From Arcobacter sp. CECT 8983 (GTDB lineage Bacteria; Campylobacterota; Campylobacteria; Campylobacterales; Arcobacteraceae), in assembly GCF_004118855.1 (NCBI RefSeq), contig NZ_PDKF01000008.1, forward strand, positions 124,001 through 188,000: DNA of 64,000 bases, in the 5' to 3' direction. The notes beneath the pieces were generated by a model. That model searched no databases. It saw only the letters and a list, made by a program, of their open reading frames with translations, and was not told the origin of the DNA. Shown one piece after another: positions 34,202 to 43,123 of the stretch. Each line of letters begins with the position of its first letter. Position 1 is the first letter of the stretch. A program made the position numbers and the translations under genes.

Positions 34202-36118
34202 TTAATTATCCCTTGGAAGTTTTATTGTGAAACAAGCACCTTTATAATCAATATCATTATAGTTGTACTCTTTATTTTCTAGAAGAATTTCACCTTGCAT
34301 ATTTTTTCTAATAATTTCTTGACTCATATATAAACCAATACCTGTACCTTGGGATTTGTGTTTTGTAGTAAAATAAGGTTCAAATACTCTATTTAGGATA
34401 TTTTCAGGTACACCACCTGCATTGTCTTTTATAGAAATAGTTATATATTTTTTCTTTTTTACTACATCAATAAATATAACTTTTTCAACATCTAAATCTT
34501 TTTTTACTAATTCATCTCTAGCGTTATTTAAGATATTTATAATTACTTGAATAAACTCATTTTCTAGATTCTTAATCTCTCCATCAGCATTATTTCTAAT
34601 AATTTTAATATTCTTATTGTGAAATTGTACGTAAACAAGAGCTAAGGCTTTATCTAAAGCTTCTTGAATAGAGAAAACCTCTTTTTTCTTATCTGTTTTA
34701 AAAAAGTTTCTAAAGTCATCAATAGTTTTAGAAAGAAATTGAGCGGAGTTATTTATTCCATCAAGGCTTTCAAGTAAAAACTTATCATCTAAAATATCCA
34801 TCTCTTTTTGTAGTTTTAATCCTGTTGCAGTAGTAGAAATAGTTGATAATGGTTGTCTCCATTGATGGGCGATATTTCCAATCATTTCACCCATTGCAGC
34901 CATTTTTGATTGTTGGGCTAAAATGTTTTGTTGTTTAGTGTTTTCTACTAGGTGTTCTCTTATATCTCTTTTATATCTTCTAAACTTTTTCTGTAGTAAT
35001 TTTGAAAAATAGATTGAACTTAGTAATAAAAGGATTAATAAAAATATAGATATTTCAAGAGTGCTTTTCAAACTTTTATGGTATTCATTATCTATCTCTT
35101 CTTTTTTCTTTTTGATAGCTTCTTTTAAATCATCTTCATAAAAACCTGTACCAATTAACCATTGCCAATCTTGTAAACCTTTTACAAAACTGATTTTTTT
35201 TATTGATTTAGCTCCATCTGGTTTTATAAATTGTGTATATTCATAAAAACCTGAACCATTTTTTGATATTTCAATTAAATCTTTTGTAACTTTTTTTATT
35301 TCTTTTGTATCATTATTTGTAATTGCATTTTTGCCAATGTACTCTTTTTTTATGTGACTTAAATAAATAGAATCATAGTTAACTACAAAAATATAACCAT
35401 TTTTCCCAAACTGTAAGTTTTTGATATATTTTAGAACTTTGTCCTTCACTTCTTTTTCATAATCTTCAATATACTCACCAGTTCCTATAAACCAATCAAA
35501 AGGTTTAAAGTTTTTGATATATCCTAATTTTTCTCTCATTACATCTTTTTTGTTAGGGTTATACCAATACCAAGAATAAAAAGTTGACTCTTTTTTAGAT
35601 AAAAGTTCTTTCATCTCTTGGATGATAAAAGTTCCTTTTGAATCTTGATGGTTTATAAAATTAGTTCCTTCTAATTCTTCATTATGAGGTAAAAGAAGGT
35701 TTTTGCCTGATTTTTCATATATAAAATAGTATCCTCTTCCTTTATTAAAACGAACATCTCTTAGGGCATCAATAATAAGTTTTTTTATTAGTTCAGGACT
35801 TTTGTCTTTATTTCTTTTGTAAATAGATTTTGCAATAGAGTGAGCATTATCAACTGCTCCTTTAATAGAGTGCCTTAGTTCTTTTTTTGTGTAATCTCTT
35901 TCTTTTTCAATAAAGTTATAAATTGAGTTAACTCTGGTTTTGATAAGGCTTTTGTTTTTTTCTATGTATTCTTGAGTAATTTTATTTTTTTCTTTTTCAA
36001 AAGTATTATTTCTTGTAGTAAATTGGTATAGAATAATAATTAGTGATACAATAATAATAAAAAAAGAAGGTGCATATTTAATTATTTTTAAAAATTGTTT
36101 TTCATTTTCGAATATCAT
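34202..36118 (-). CDS. Cache-domain sensor histidine kinase (orphan)
   Basis: 638 residues. TM1 lies at about 13-32, then a large periplasmic region with two tandem Cache_2 modules (KGRGYYFIYEKSGKNLLLP ... WFIGTGEYI and FGKNGYIFVVNYDSIYLSH ... WLIGTGFYEDDL), TM2 at about 355-375, HisKA with NIAHQWRQPLSTIS, and HATPase with NILNNARDEL, DNAGGVP and GTGIGLYMSQ. Cache modules sense small organic ligands. No response regulator adjoins, so the partner is unknown. Such kinases are abundant in Arcobacteraceae. It is divergent from the methyltransferase gene. Confidence 0.9.
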   Translation of the reverse strand: MIFENEKQFLKIIKYAPSFFIIIVSLIIILYQFTTRNNTFEKEKNKITQEYIEKNKSLIKTRVNSIYNFIEKERDYTKKELRHSIKGAVDNAHSIAKSIYKRNKDKSPELIKKLIIDALRDVRFNKGRGYYFIYEKSGKNLLLPHNEELEGTNFINHQDSKGTFIIQEMKELLSKKESTFYSWYWYNPNKKDVMREKLGYIKNFKPFDWFIGTGEYIEDYEKEVKDKVLKYIKNLQFGKNGYIFVVNYDSIYLSHIKKEYIGKNAITNNDTKEIKKVTKDLIEISKNGSGFYEYTQFIKPDGAKSIKKISFVKGLQDWQWLIGTGFYEDDLKEAIKKKKEEIDNEYHKSLKSTLEISIFLLILLLLSSIYFSKLLQKKFRRYKRDIREHLVENTKQQNILAQQSKMAAMGEMIGNIAHQWRQPLSTISTTATGLKLQKEMDILDDKFLLESLDGINNSAQFLSKTIDDFRNFFKTDKKKEVFSIQEALDKALALVYVQFHNKNIKIIRNNADGEIKNLENEFIQVIINILNNARDELVKKDLDVEKVIFIDVVKKKKYITISIKDNAGGVPENILNRVFEPYFTTKHKSQGTGIGLYMSQEIIRKNMQGEILLENKEYNYNDIDYKGACFTIKLPRDN

Positions 36119-36200
36119 ATTTTACAACCTATTGAATGTCATAAATTATAACTATTCTGTAGTTAAACTTTGATATACTTTTACTAAGAAATGGAGAAAA

Positions 36201-37130
36201 ATGAAAAAAAACTTTAGTAAAAAATCATTATTAGAAATTTATGCTTATTTTAATAATAAAAAAAATGAAAAAATAATAAAGATTATAGTTTTAAATCCAG
36301 ATATTAGTTCAAATGCTTATGCAGGAGAAAAAATAGTTATCAAAAATGAAGAGTATGTATATAGGTCTTACAAATCATGGGTAGATTTAGCTCAAACTTT
36401 TTATTTTAAGATGTTAACTCCAAAATTAATAGATGATAATTTCATAGAACTAAACTTTATAAAACTTGAAGATAAAACTTTTCATGCAAGCAAAGAAGTT
36501 GAAGAAAAATATGGAAGTGAATCTTTATTTTCAAAGATAAATAAAAATGAAGAGCCAGAATTCTTTCATAGTTTTTTACAAGCATTAAAAAACTCTAAAA
36601 TAAATAAAAGAAAAAGAGTTTTAAATCTTGGTGTTAATAATGCAGAAGAGTTTGAACTTATAAGAGACTCCTTTAGTGAAGAGTTTGATGATATTGAATT
36701 TGTAGGCATTGACTATTGTTCTTCAGCAATTGAAATTGCTAAAAAAAAGTTTCAAAATAATAAAAATGTAAGCTTTTATGCCCATGATATAAATATCTTA
36801 GATGAGTTAAATTTAGGTAAATTTGATATGATAATTTCAATTGGTACTTTGCAAAGTTCTAATTTAGATTTTAATGCTATTTTTATGCACATTGTTCAAA
36901 ACTATTTAGAAAAAACTGGTGCATTAATTTTAGGCTTTCCTAATTGTAGATGGTTGGGTGGAGAGGTTATTTATGGAGCGAAGGCTCCAAACTATAGTTT
37001 TAGTGAGCAGTCTTTACTTTATAAAGATGCTTATTTTTGTAAAAAATATTTACAACAAAAGAAATTTAGAGTAACTCTTACAGGTAAGTATTATACGATG
37101 TTAACAGCTACTTCAATTAGAGCAAAATAA
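36201..37130 (+). CDS. SAM-dependent methyltransferase
   Basis: 309 residues with a Rossmann methyltransferase core in the second half: motif I VLNLGVNNAEEFELI (about 141-155), motif II FVGIDYCSSAIEIAKKKF, then MIISIGTLQSSNLD, and LILGFPNCRWLGGEVIYGA. The first ~130 residues form a separate N-terminal domain I do not recognise. The substrate is unknown; the SFSEQSLLYKDAYFCKKYLQQ-type ending resembles class I enzymes acting on small molecules or protein side chains. Single gene, ribosome site GGAG before the ATG. Confidence 0.75.
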   Translation: MKKNFSKKSLLEIYAYFNNKKNEKIIKIIVLNPDISSNAYAGEKIVIKNEEYVYRSYKSWVDLAQTFYFKMLTPKLIDDNFIELNFIKLEDKTFHASKEVEEKYGSESLFSKINKNEEPEFFHSFLQALKNSKINKRKRVLNLGVNNAEEFELIRDSFSEEFDDIEFVGIDYCSSAIEIAKKKFQNNKNVSFYAHDINILDELNLGKFDMIISIGTLQSSNLDFNAIFMHIVQNYLEKTGALILGFPNCRWLGGEVIYGAKAPNYSFSEQSLLYKDAYFCKKYLQQKKFRVTLTGKYYTMLTATSIRAK

Positions 37131-37155
37131 AAATATGTTTTCTAATAGAGTTTTA

Positions 37156-37187
37156 TTTACACAGACTTTACACAAGAAAATTATAAA
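37156..37187 (+). promoter_or_regulatory. 11-bp-spaced direct repeat and -10 before the DsbB/TlpA operon
   Basis: TTTACACA at 37156-37163 and again at 37167-37174 (11-bp period, one helical turn), then TATAAA at 37182-37187. The repeats cover the -35 region. This geometry is typical for OmpR-family regulators that bind head-to-tail. The regulator is not identified. Confidence 0.5.
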
Positions 37188-37216
37188 ATACAAAAAAATA
37201 TAGGATTAGTTAAATA

Positions 37217-37633
37217 ATGAATAAAGTAAATTCAAGTCTTGTTCTTTTAATGTTTGTGGTAGCTTCTGTTGCTACTTTGGGCTCACTGTTTTTTAGTGAA
37301 GTTATGGAGTTTGTTCCTTGTAGTATGTGTTGGTATCAAAGAATTTTTATGTACCCTTTAGTTTTAATATTCTTAGTTAATCTTTTATATCCTGATGATA
37401 AACTATTTAAGTACTCAGCACCACTTGTTTTTGTAGGTTTAGGTTTTGCTATTTATCATAATTTACTAATGTGGGGAATTATTCCAGAAAGTGCAGTACC
37501 TTGTAAACAAGGTGTTCCTTGTTCAACAGAGTATTTTGAATATTTTGGTTTTATTAATATTCCATTTTTATCATTAGTTGCATATGGATTAATTGCAATA
37601 TTACTATTAAGTTTTAAAAAAAGTAGAGCATAA
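37217..37633 (+). CDS. DsbB-family disulfide bond formation protein
   Basis: A 138-residue membrane protein with four hydrophobic helices. It keeps the two functional cysteine pairs of DsbB: FVPCSMCWYQR after helix 1 (quinone-side CxxC) and AVPCKQGVPC in the second periplasmic loop. DsbB re-oxidises DsbA-type proteins and passes electrons to quinone. It is shorter than E. coli DsbB and closer to the BdbC/DsbI small type. A thioredoxin-fold lipoprotein gene follows 15 bp downstream, forming a thiol-redox pair. Confidence 0.9.
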   Translation: MNKVNSSLVLLMFVVASVATLGSLFFSEVMEFVPCSMCWYQRIFMYPLVLIFLVNLLYPDDKLFKYSAPLVFVGLGFAIYHNLLMWGIIPESAVPCKQGVPCSTEYFEYFGFINIPFLSLVAYGLIAILLLSFKKSRA

Positions 37634-37648
37634 AGGAGAAATTAGTAT

Positions 37649-38206
37649 ATGAAGAAACTATCTTTAATATTTATATCTGCATTAGCAGTATTAGTTTTTG
37701 CAGGCTGTAATTCAAATGATGAAGCAGCAAAAGTTATAGAAGATAATACAAGTTTTGAAGAACTAAAAAAACAAAGTAATAAAACATATAAGTTAAAAAC
37801 AACAGATGGTAAAACAATTACCTTAACAGTTGAAAATGATGTATTGACATCTGAACAATTAAAAGGAAAATATGTATTACTTAATTTCTGGGCAACATGG
37901 TGTCCTCCTTGTATTAAAGAGATGCCTGTATTTAATAAGTTATATGATAAGTATCAAGATAAGTTTGAGCTAATTGGGATTTTATTTGAAAAAGATAAAG
38001 ATTTAGAAGAGTTAGCTTTATTTATGGAAGAGCATAATATTAAATTTCCCGTTGTTACAGGAGATGAAAACTTTAGAATGGCAAAAGCTTTTGATGATGT
38101 AAATAAAATTCCTGAATCTTTTCTTTATGGAACTGATGGAAGATTTTTAAAAAAATATATAGGTGAAGTTGGAGAAAAGGACTTAGAAAGCTATCTTAGT
38201 AAATAG
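37649..38206 (+). CDS. TlpA/ResA-like thioredoxin-fold lipoprotein
   Basis: A 185-residue periplasmic protein with a lipobox (VFAGC, Cys about residue 20), then a thioredoxin domain with LLNFWATWCPPCIKEMPVFNK; the CPPC active site is about residues 87-90. The cis-Pro region IPESFLYG is present. TlpA/ResA proteins normally act as thiol reductants, for example in cytochrome c maturation, whereas the adjacent DsbB is an oxidant. So the pair could be a dedicated oxidation system or two opposing functions under one promoter. Confidence 0.9.
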   Translation: MKKLSLIFISALAVLVFAGCNSNDEAAKVIEDNTSFEELKKQSNKTYKLKTTDGKTITLTVENDVLTSEQLKGKYVLLNFWATWCPPCIKEMPVFNKLYDKYQDKFELIGILFEKDKDLEELALFMEEHNIKFPVVTGDENFRMAKAFDDVNKIPESFLYGTDGRFLKKYIGEVGEKDLESYLSK

Positions 38207-38266
38207 TTTATGAAGTTTATTTTAGTATACTAATAATTATTTTTTACACTTAAAGGACAATATACT

Positions 38267-39475
38267 ATGAGTGACTTCTTAAATCTTATAAAAGAATCAA
38301 ACTATAATTTATTAGAAATTTATAAACAAGCTCCCAATGAAACTTTAATAGTAGTTGCAGTGTTATTAGCTTTAATAGCACTTGCATACTTTTTTATAAA
38401 CCATACTATAAAAAAATCAATTGTTTTAAAAGAGTTAGCAAAAGTTGATGAAATAAATACTTTTGATGAACTAAATGCAAAACTTGTGCTTTTTGTTAAT
38501 GAAGTACCAAAAAGAGGTGAGGTTGTAGCAAAAGCCCTAGATGAAAATAAAGACAAGATATTATTTAGATCATTAAAAATACTTTCAGGTTTTTCTATTA
38601 AAGATAAAATTAAAAAGTATCAAACTATTAGTAAAAGATTTAAACAACTATCAGATAGTACGTCAAAATACAATAACAACAAACTAACTTCTTTTTTTAA
38701 AAACAAGTCTTTACTACTTATAAATAATCATCTAGCTAAAGATATCGATGATTATGCTTCTACAATACATTTTTGTGAAGCTGAGGTAGAAAATGTAAAT
38801 GCAATTGTTCAATATGCTAATAAGCAAAACTCTCCATGGCAGATTTTAGATGTATTATTTAAAAATTTAAATAGCTTCTCTTTTTCTTATAATCTAGAAC
38901 TTTACAAATTCACTGAAAAACTTGATAAAAAGAATTCTAAACAAGTATATGATTATTGTACAGAAAAGATTAAAAATATTTTTACAAGTGGTAAAAATGA
39001 GGTATCAGTTAATATTTTAGAGTATCTTTATGAAAAAGATGAGAAAGAAAAAGTATATGAATATATAAAAACTTTAACTAAAGTTTCTTACTTACAATAT
39101 TTATATAAAGTATTATTTGATAATAAGGATGATTTACATTTAGACCTTGCATTTATTGCGAACCCTACAAAGATTAAAAATGAGTATAAAGAGTATATAG
39201 ATAACTCATTAACTACAAATTGGCGAGATAAAGAACATATAGAGTTTGTTTCAAAATCACCTGGTGTTTTAGAGGTTTTAGGTCATACAGAATTTAGAAG
39301 CTTAATTGAAAGAGTTGATAGAATTAAAACTGATATTGAAAATAATAAAAAAATTGAAGAGGCTTTAACTATTGCAAAAAGAGCAGAATCTATAGCAATA
39401 GAAGCAAAATCTTTTAATCAAGCAGGCTCTAAAAAGAAAAAAGAGAAACCAGTATTTCAGCCAAAAGTTGATTAG
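38267..39475 (+). CDS. Membrane-anchored protein of unknown function
   Basis: 402 residues, not recognised. One transmembrane helix (about 26-44, TLIVVAVLLALIALAYFFI) is followed by a long helical, Lys/Glu/Asn-rich cytoplasmic region with likely coiled segments, ending in a basic tail (SKKKKEKPVFQPKVD). No catalytic motif is seen. The ATG follows AAAGGA. A 97-residue membrane protein is encoded 8 bp downstream, so the two may form a complex. Conserved-looking in amino-acid composition with Arcobacter hypothetical proteins, but no function can be claimed. Confidence 0.65.
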   Translation: MSDFLNLIKESNYNLLEIYKQAPNETLIVVAVLLALIALAYFFINHTIKKSIVLKELAKVDEINTFDELNAKLVLFVNEVPKRGEVVAKALDENKDKILFRSLKILSGFSIKDKIKKYQTISKRFKQLSDSTSKYNNNKLTSFFKNKSLLLINNHLAKDIDDYASTIHFCEAEVENVNAIVQYANKQNSPWQILDVLFKNLNSFSFSYNLELYKFTEKLDKKNSKQVYDYCTEKIKNIFTSGKNEVSVNILEYLYEKDEKEKVYEYIKTLTKVSYLQYLYKVLFDNKDDLHLDLAFIANPTKIKNEYKEYIDNSLTTNWRDKEHIEFVSKSPGVLEVLGHTEFRSLIERVDRIKTDIENNKKIEEALTIAKRAESIAIEAKSFNQAGSKKKKEKPVFQPKVD

Positions 39476-39483
39476 GAGTATTT

Positions 39484-39777
39484 TTGGAAGTTTTACTTGT
39501 TATTATAGGTTTAGCTCTTATCGCTTTTTTAGTATTCCTTTTAGGAAATAATACAAAACAAAAAGAGTATCGTTCAAGTACTTTAAAAAAAGAAGAACTT
39601 ATTCAAAAGTATGAAGATGAGATGAAAACTATAATTGAAAAGTATAAAGATGATCCTGATACTTTAACTATAAAAAAAATAGAGTATCTAAAAAAAGCAA
39701 GTAATAAAATCCACAATAATATATTTTTTAGTGATAGTGAAGCAAAAGCCTTAGTTCAAAGGCTTGCTTCTTTATAG
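39484..39777 (+). CDS. Small membrane-anchored protein of unknown function
   Basis: 97 residues, starting at TTG with AGGAG five bases upstream. The N-terminus (about 3-21) is a transmembrane helix; the rest is a charged helical hairpin (LIQKYEDEMKTIIEKYKDD ... IEYLKKASNKI). It directly follows the 402-residue membrane protein, and both have an N-terminal anchor with a cytoplasmic helical part. Function unknown. Confidence 0.6.
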   Translation: MEVLLVIIGLALIAFLVFLLGNNTKQKEYRSSTLKKEELIQKYEDEMKTIIEKYKDDPDTLTIKKIEYLKKASNKIHNNIFFSDSEAKALVQRLASL

Positions 39778-39778
39778 T

Positions 39779-40246
39779 TTAAAATTCAGCGCTAGCTACC
39801 CAGTTATCTGGTTCTTCTAAAAATAAAACAATCTCTTCTAATACTTTTTTGTGTTTTGTCTCTTCGTGAGCTATCTCAATAAAGATTTGTCTTTCTTCTT
39901 CATCTTCAATATCTTTAGATTTTTCAATATAAAAGTCATGTGATATTTCTTCTCTTTTGATTGCATCTTTGTAGTAGTTTATTTGCTTTTCATCAAAATT
40001 TACATTGTTTTTTTCATTTGAAAGGGTTTCAAAAATGGTTTTAGTATCGGTAATAAGATTTAAATTATCAATATCTAATTTTTCTTTTTTCATCATACTT
40101 TTAAAGATATTGTAATGTTTTACTTCTTCATCTGCAAGCATAGTAAAAATTCTTTTTAATCCAGCATTTGGAGACATGTTAGCCATTTCTCTATAATAAG
40201 ATTCACCTTCTTTTTCTACTTTCATTGCATACTCATAGACATTCAT
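39779..40246 (-). CDS. Ferritin-like di-iron (rubrerythrin-type) protein
   Basis: 155 residues from the ATG at 40246 (GGAGAAGAAA upstream; an in-frame start 24 bp earlier lies before the ribosome site and is rejected). A four-helix bundle is indicated by evenly spaced EExxH-type motifs: EKEGESYYREM, LADEEVKHYNIF, KREEISHDFY and IAHEETKHKKVLEEI, which supply the carboxylate/His di-iron ligands. No C-terminal rubredoxin domain is present, so it is the erythrin or ferritin-like family, probably in peroxide or iron stress. Converges with the 97-residue gene with 1 bp between stops. Confidence 0.82.
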   Translation of the reverse strand: MNVYEYAMKVEKEGESYYREMANMSPNAGLKRIFTMLADEEVKHYNIFKSMMKKEKLDIDNLNLITDTKTIFETLSNEKNNVNFDEKQINYYKDAIKREEISHDFYIEKSKDIEDEEERQIFIEIAHEETKHKKVLEEIVLFLEEPDNWVASAEF

Positions 40247-40324
40247 TTTCTTCTCCTTTATGCGTAACAATTAGTGTTACTATAATATCTAACAAAGAAA
40301 ATAAAGTCAATGAAATATAAAGTT

Positions 40325-41074
40325 TTAATTATAAGGTTGACTAATAGGTGGAAAACTTTCAAAAGATTTTTTTATTGCACTATGAATTGATGCTTTATAT
40401 TTTGAAGTTTGTGATGGTGCTGCAAATTGGATAAAATCTTCAGACCACTCTATCGTTTTTTCTCTTTTATAAACAAAAGCAACATTTTTATTTAGTTCAT
40501 CTTTACATCTTCTATAAATAGTTTGTGCATAGTTATTAATATAAATAAACTCTTTTGGATTTATTTTTTCTCCCCAAGCAAAAAATACAAATTTTCCTTT
40601 TGGAATAATATTTTTACAATCTAAATACATGATATCTCTATCAAATTCTGTATTTTGTTGTGAATAATAAATCTCTAAGTCTTGGTCAAACTTCATAAGT
40701 AAAGAAGAGGCATCTATGTTTTTTTCCATTAGATTAAATAAGTTTACTATTTCTACAAGTTTACCTTCAAATTGATTTCCCATAGCATGTTTAAATAAAG
40801 TGATATAATCTTCACATTTTAATTCTATCATCTCATCATATTGGTCAAAATCTTGGTCTAATAAATATTTATTAGAATCATATCCTACAGGTGTAACAAG
40901 AGGGCTATAAAGAATAATTGTTCCAACTATATTTTTCTTTTTATCTTTATTTGTTTTTATTAGTTGTTTTAATTGCTTAGCATCAATTTGCTCATCTTCT
41001 TTGTTAAAATATAAGTAGCTAGAAGTTAAAAATACTTCTTCATATTTAGTTTCTAAAGTTCCAAAATATTGCAT
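40325..41074 (-). CDS. Hypothetical protein
   Basis: 249 residues, no recognised domain. It is soluble, acidic in the first half, with segments GTIILYSPLVTPVGYDSN, GKFVFFAWGEKINPKEFIYIN and a C-terminal part ending FPPISQPYN. The 'FAWG' plus 'YINNYAQTIYRR' segment faintly recalls DUF1643-type proteins, but I would not assign it. No operon partners: the ferritin-like gene lies 78 bp downstream and a 297-bp intergenic region lies upstream. Confidence 0.5.
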   Translation of the reverse strand: MQYFGTLETKYEEVFLTSSYLYFNKEDEQIDAKQLKQLIKTNKDKKKNIVGTIILYSPLVTPVGYDSNKYLLDQDFDQYDEMIELKCEDYITLFKHAMGNQFEGKLVEIVNLFNLMEKNIDASSLLMKFDQDLEIYYSQQNTEFDRDIMYLDCKNIIPKGKFVFFAWGEKINPKEFIYINNYAQTIYRRCKDELNKNVAFVYKREKTIEWSEDFIQFAAPSQTSKYKASIHSAIKKSFESFPPISQPYN

Positions 41075-41258
41075 AAAAATCCTTGTATTAGTGATGAAAT
41101 AGTATCAAAATAAAGCTCAGACTTAGGTAAAATAGCAATAAAGCTTAAATAAGACTAAAATACTCCTATTTGTTTTAGAGTGTGATTTTTAGTTAAGGGT
41201 AGTTTGATAAGATTTCAATACATTAAAAAATTTTGATGTAAACTACACAGCCAAATTT

Positions 41259-41310
41259 AATGAGAGTTAGCATTTTATTATTCTTCTCCTTCGCTAATGC
41301 TACTCTCATT
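41259..41310. repeat. Long hairpin upstream of the aminotransferase
   Basis: AATGAGAGTTAGCATT (41259-41274 region) pairs with AATGCTACTCTCATT (41296-41310) apart from one bulged T. The plus-strand loop holds CTTCTCCTT; the minus strand reads AAGGAG in the loop, followed by a 16-codon reading frame (41273 to 41223). The 297-bp gap 41075-41371 otherwise shows only a TATAAT at 41340-41345, the probable promoter of the aminotransferase. Confidence 0.6.
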
Positions 41311-41371
41311 AATATATTTAAAACCCAATCTTTTTATAGTATAATCCATTTTTTAATTATTAGGATAACTT

Positions 41372-42487
41372 ATGCGATATGAAAATATGAACTCTTTTAT
41401 TGTAATGGATATAGTTAGAGATGCTTTAAAATATGAAGATACGATACATTTTGAAATAGGGCAACCTGATTTAAATCCAAACCCAAAGGTAAAAGAGGCA
41501 TTAAAGCAAGCTGTTGATGAAAATAGATTTTCTTATACAGAAAGTTTAGGTCTAAAAAGTTTACGTGATAAAATAGTAGCTCATTATAAAAAAGAGTATG
41601 ATGTAAATATTGATTCTTCTCAAGTATTACTTACTCCTGGAACATCAGGAGCATTTTTAATAGCTTATACCTTAACCTTAAAACAAAATGGAAAACTAGG
41701 TCTTAGTGATCCTTCTTATCCTTGTTATAAAAACTTTGCAAATATGCTTGATATTGAGCCTATTTTTATGAATATTGATAAATCCTGTGATTATGAGTTA
41801 AAAGTAGAGCATTTAGTAAAAGAAAAACTAGATACATTACAAATTTCATCTCCTTGTAATCCAACTGGAAATATTTATGGAAATAAAAATTTAAAAGAGT
41901 TAATTGAGTATTGCGATAAAAATAGTATCTCTTTTATTTCAGATGAGTTATATCATGGTTTAGTTTATGAAAAAGATGCTTCTACTGCTTTACAGTTTAG
42001 TGATAATGTATTTGTAGTTAATGGTTTTTCTAAATACTATTGTATGCCAGGACTTAGACTTGGTTGGATTATTGTTCCTAAAAATCTAGTAAGGCAAGCA
42101 GAAATTATAGCTCAAAATATTTTTATTTCTGCTCCTACACTTTCTCAATATGCAGCATTAGAAGCCTTTGATTATAAATATTTAGAAAATATTAAAAACA
42201 GTTTTAAAAAAAGACGTGATTATCTGTATAAAGAGTTAAATGAAATTTTTAGCGTAGATGCAAAGCCTGATGGAGCTTTTTATCTTTGGGTTGATGTTTC
42301 AAAATATACAAATGATAGTTTCTCTTTTGCAAAAGAACTTTTAGAAAATATTCATATAGCAACAACTCCTGGAAAAGATTTTGGTGCTAATCAAACTAAT
42401 AAATATTTGAGATTTGCTTATACAAGAGATATAGAGCATATGAAAGAAGGAATTAAAAGATTAAAAGAGTATTTACAAAGTAGATAA
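41372..42487 (+). CDS. Class I/II PLP-dependent aminotransferase
   Basis: 371 residues of the aspartate-aminotransferase fold I. Seen: IGQPDLNPNP, LLTPGTSGAF, SSPCNPTGNIYG, SDELYHGLVY and the PLP-lysine motif FSKYYCMPGLRLGW, with FLRFAYTRDIEHM near the end (conserved Arg for the substrate carboxylate). The subfamily resembles AspC/alanine or aromatic aminotransferases; the substrate cannot be decided. -10 TATAAT at 41340-41345, AGGA ribosome site before the ATG. The 3' end overlaps the convergent HAD gene by 15 bp. Confidence 0.88.
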   Translation: MRYENMNSFIVMDIVRDALKYEDTIHFEIGQPDLNPNPKVKEALKQAVDENRFSYTESLGLKSLRDKIVAHYKKEYDVNIDSSQVLLTPGTSGAFLIAYTLTLKQNGKLGLSDPSYPCYKNFANMLDIEPIFMNIDKSCDYELKVEHLVKEKLDTLQISSPCNPTGNIYGNKNLKELIEYCDKNSISFISDELYHGLVYEKDASTALQFSDNVFVVNGFSKYYCMPGLRLGWIIVPKNLVRQAEIIAQNIFISAPTLSQYAALEAFDYKYLENIKNSFKKRRDYLYKELNEIFSVDAKPDGAFYLWVDVSKYTNDSFSFAKELLENIHIATTPGKDFGANQTNKYLRFAYTRDIEHMKEGIKRLKEYLQSR

Positions 42488-43123
42488 AAGTTCTTTTAAT
42501 TCATCAAGTTTTTTAATATGATAATTGGCTTTTGAAAAGTCATGACTTTTTGTAAACTCATTATAAACTATAGCACAATCAATGCCTGCATTGTATGCTG
42601 AAGTAAGACCTCTTTGCGAGTCTTCAACTACTAAAGTTTCTCCTTTTTTTGCATTAAATTTTTTAAGTCCTGCAAGATATGGGTCAGGGGCTGGTTTTGC
42701 TTTTGTGTATTCTTCAACACAAAGAGTAAAATCCATAAAGTCAACTATACCTCTATTTTTATGAATTAAATCAAAATCAACCCTTCTAGAAGTAGTAATA
42801 ATAGCCATTTTGTATTTTTGTGATAACTCTTTTAACAAAGGTTTTACCCCTTTGATTTCAATATCTTTAGTTGTAAGAAACTCTTGATAATATTCGTCTC
42901 TTTTTTCTCTTTGTCTATCAACTACTTCTTTTGAAAATCCTTCAGCAAATGCAACTTCCCAAGCTGTACCACCTCTAGCCATGATTTCTAAGTAAGTATT
43001 TAATTCAAGTGTTAAGTTTAACTCTTTTAGTGCTTTAACGTTAGCTTCATAATACCATTTTTCTGTTTCTACTAAAACGCCATCATTATCAAAAAGAATA
43101 AATTTCTTTTTATTTGTCATCAT
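42473..43123 (-). CDS. HAD-family phosphatase (beta-phosphoglucomutase/phosphatase-like)
   Basis: 216 residues from the first of two adjacent ATGs (43123 or 43120). Motif I FILFDNDGVLVETE, motif II IITTSRRV, motif III/IV AKPAPDPYLAGLKKF and VVEDSQRGLTSAYNAG identify subfamily I HAD hydrolases with a helical cap. The start overlaps the end of the 135-residue gene by 14 bp, so they are co-transcribed. Substrate likely a sugar phosphate, but undetermined. The 3' end overlaps the aminotransferase on the opposite strand. Confidence 0.85.
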   Translation of the reverse strand: MMTNKKKFILFDNDGVLVETEKWYYEANVKALKELNLTLELNTYLEIMARGGTAWEVAFAEGFSKEVVDRQREKRDEYYQEFLTTKDIEIKGVKPLLKELSQKYKMAIITTSRRVDFDLIHKNRGIVDFMDFTLCVEEYTKAKPAPDPYLAGLKKFNAKKGETLVVEDSQRGLTSAYNAGIDCAIVYNEFTKSHDFSKANYHIKKLDELKELLSTL

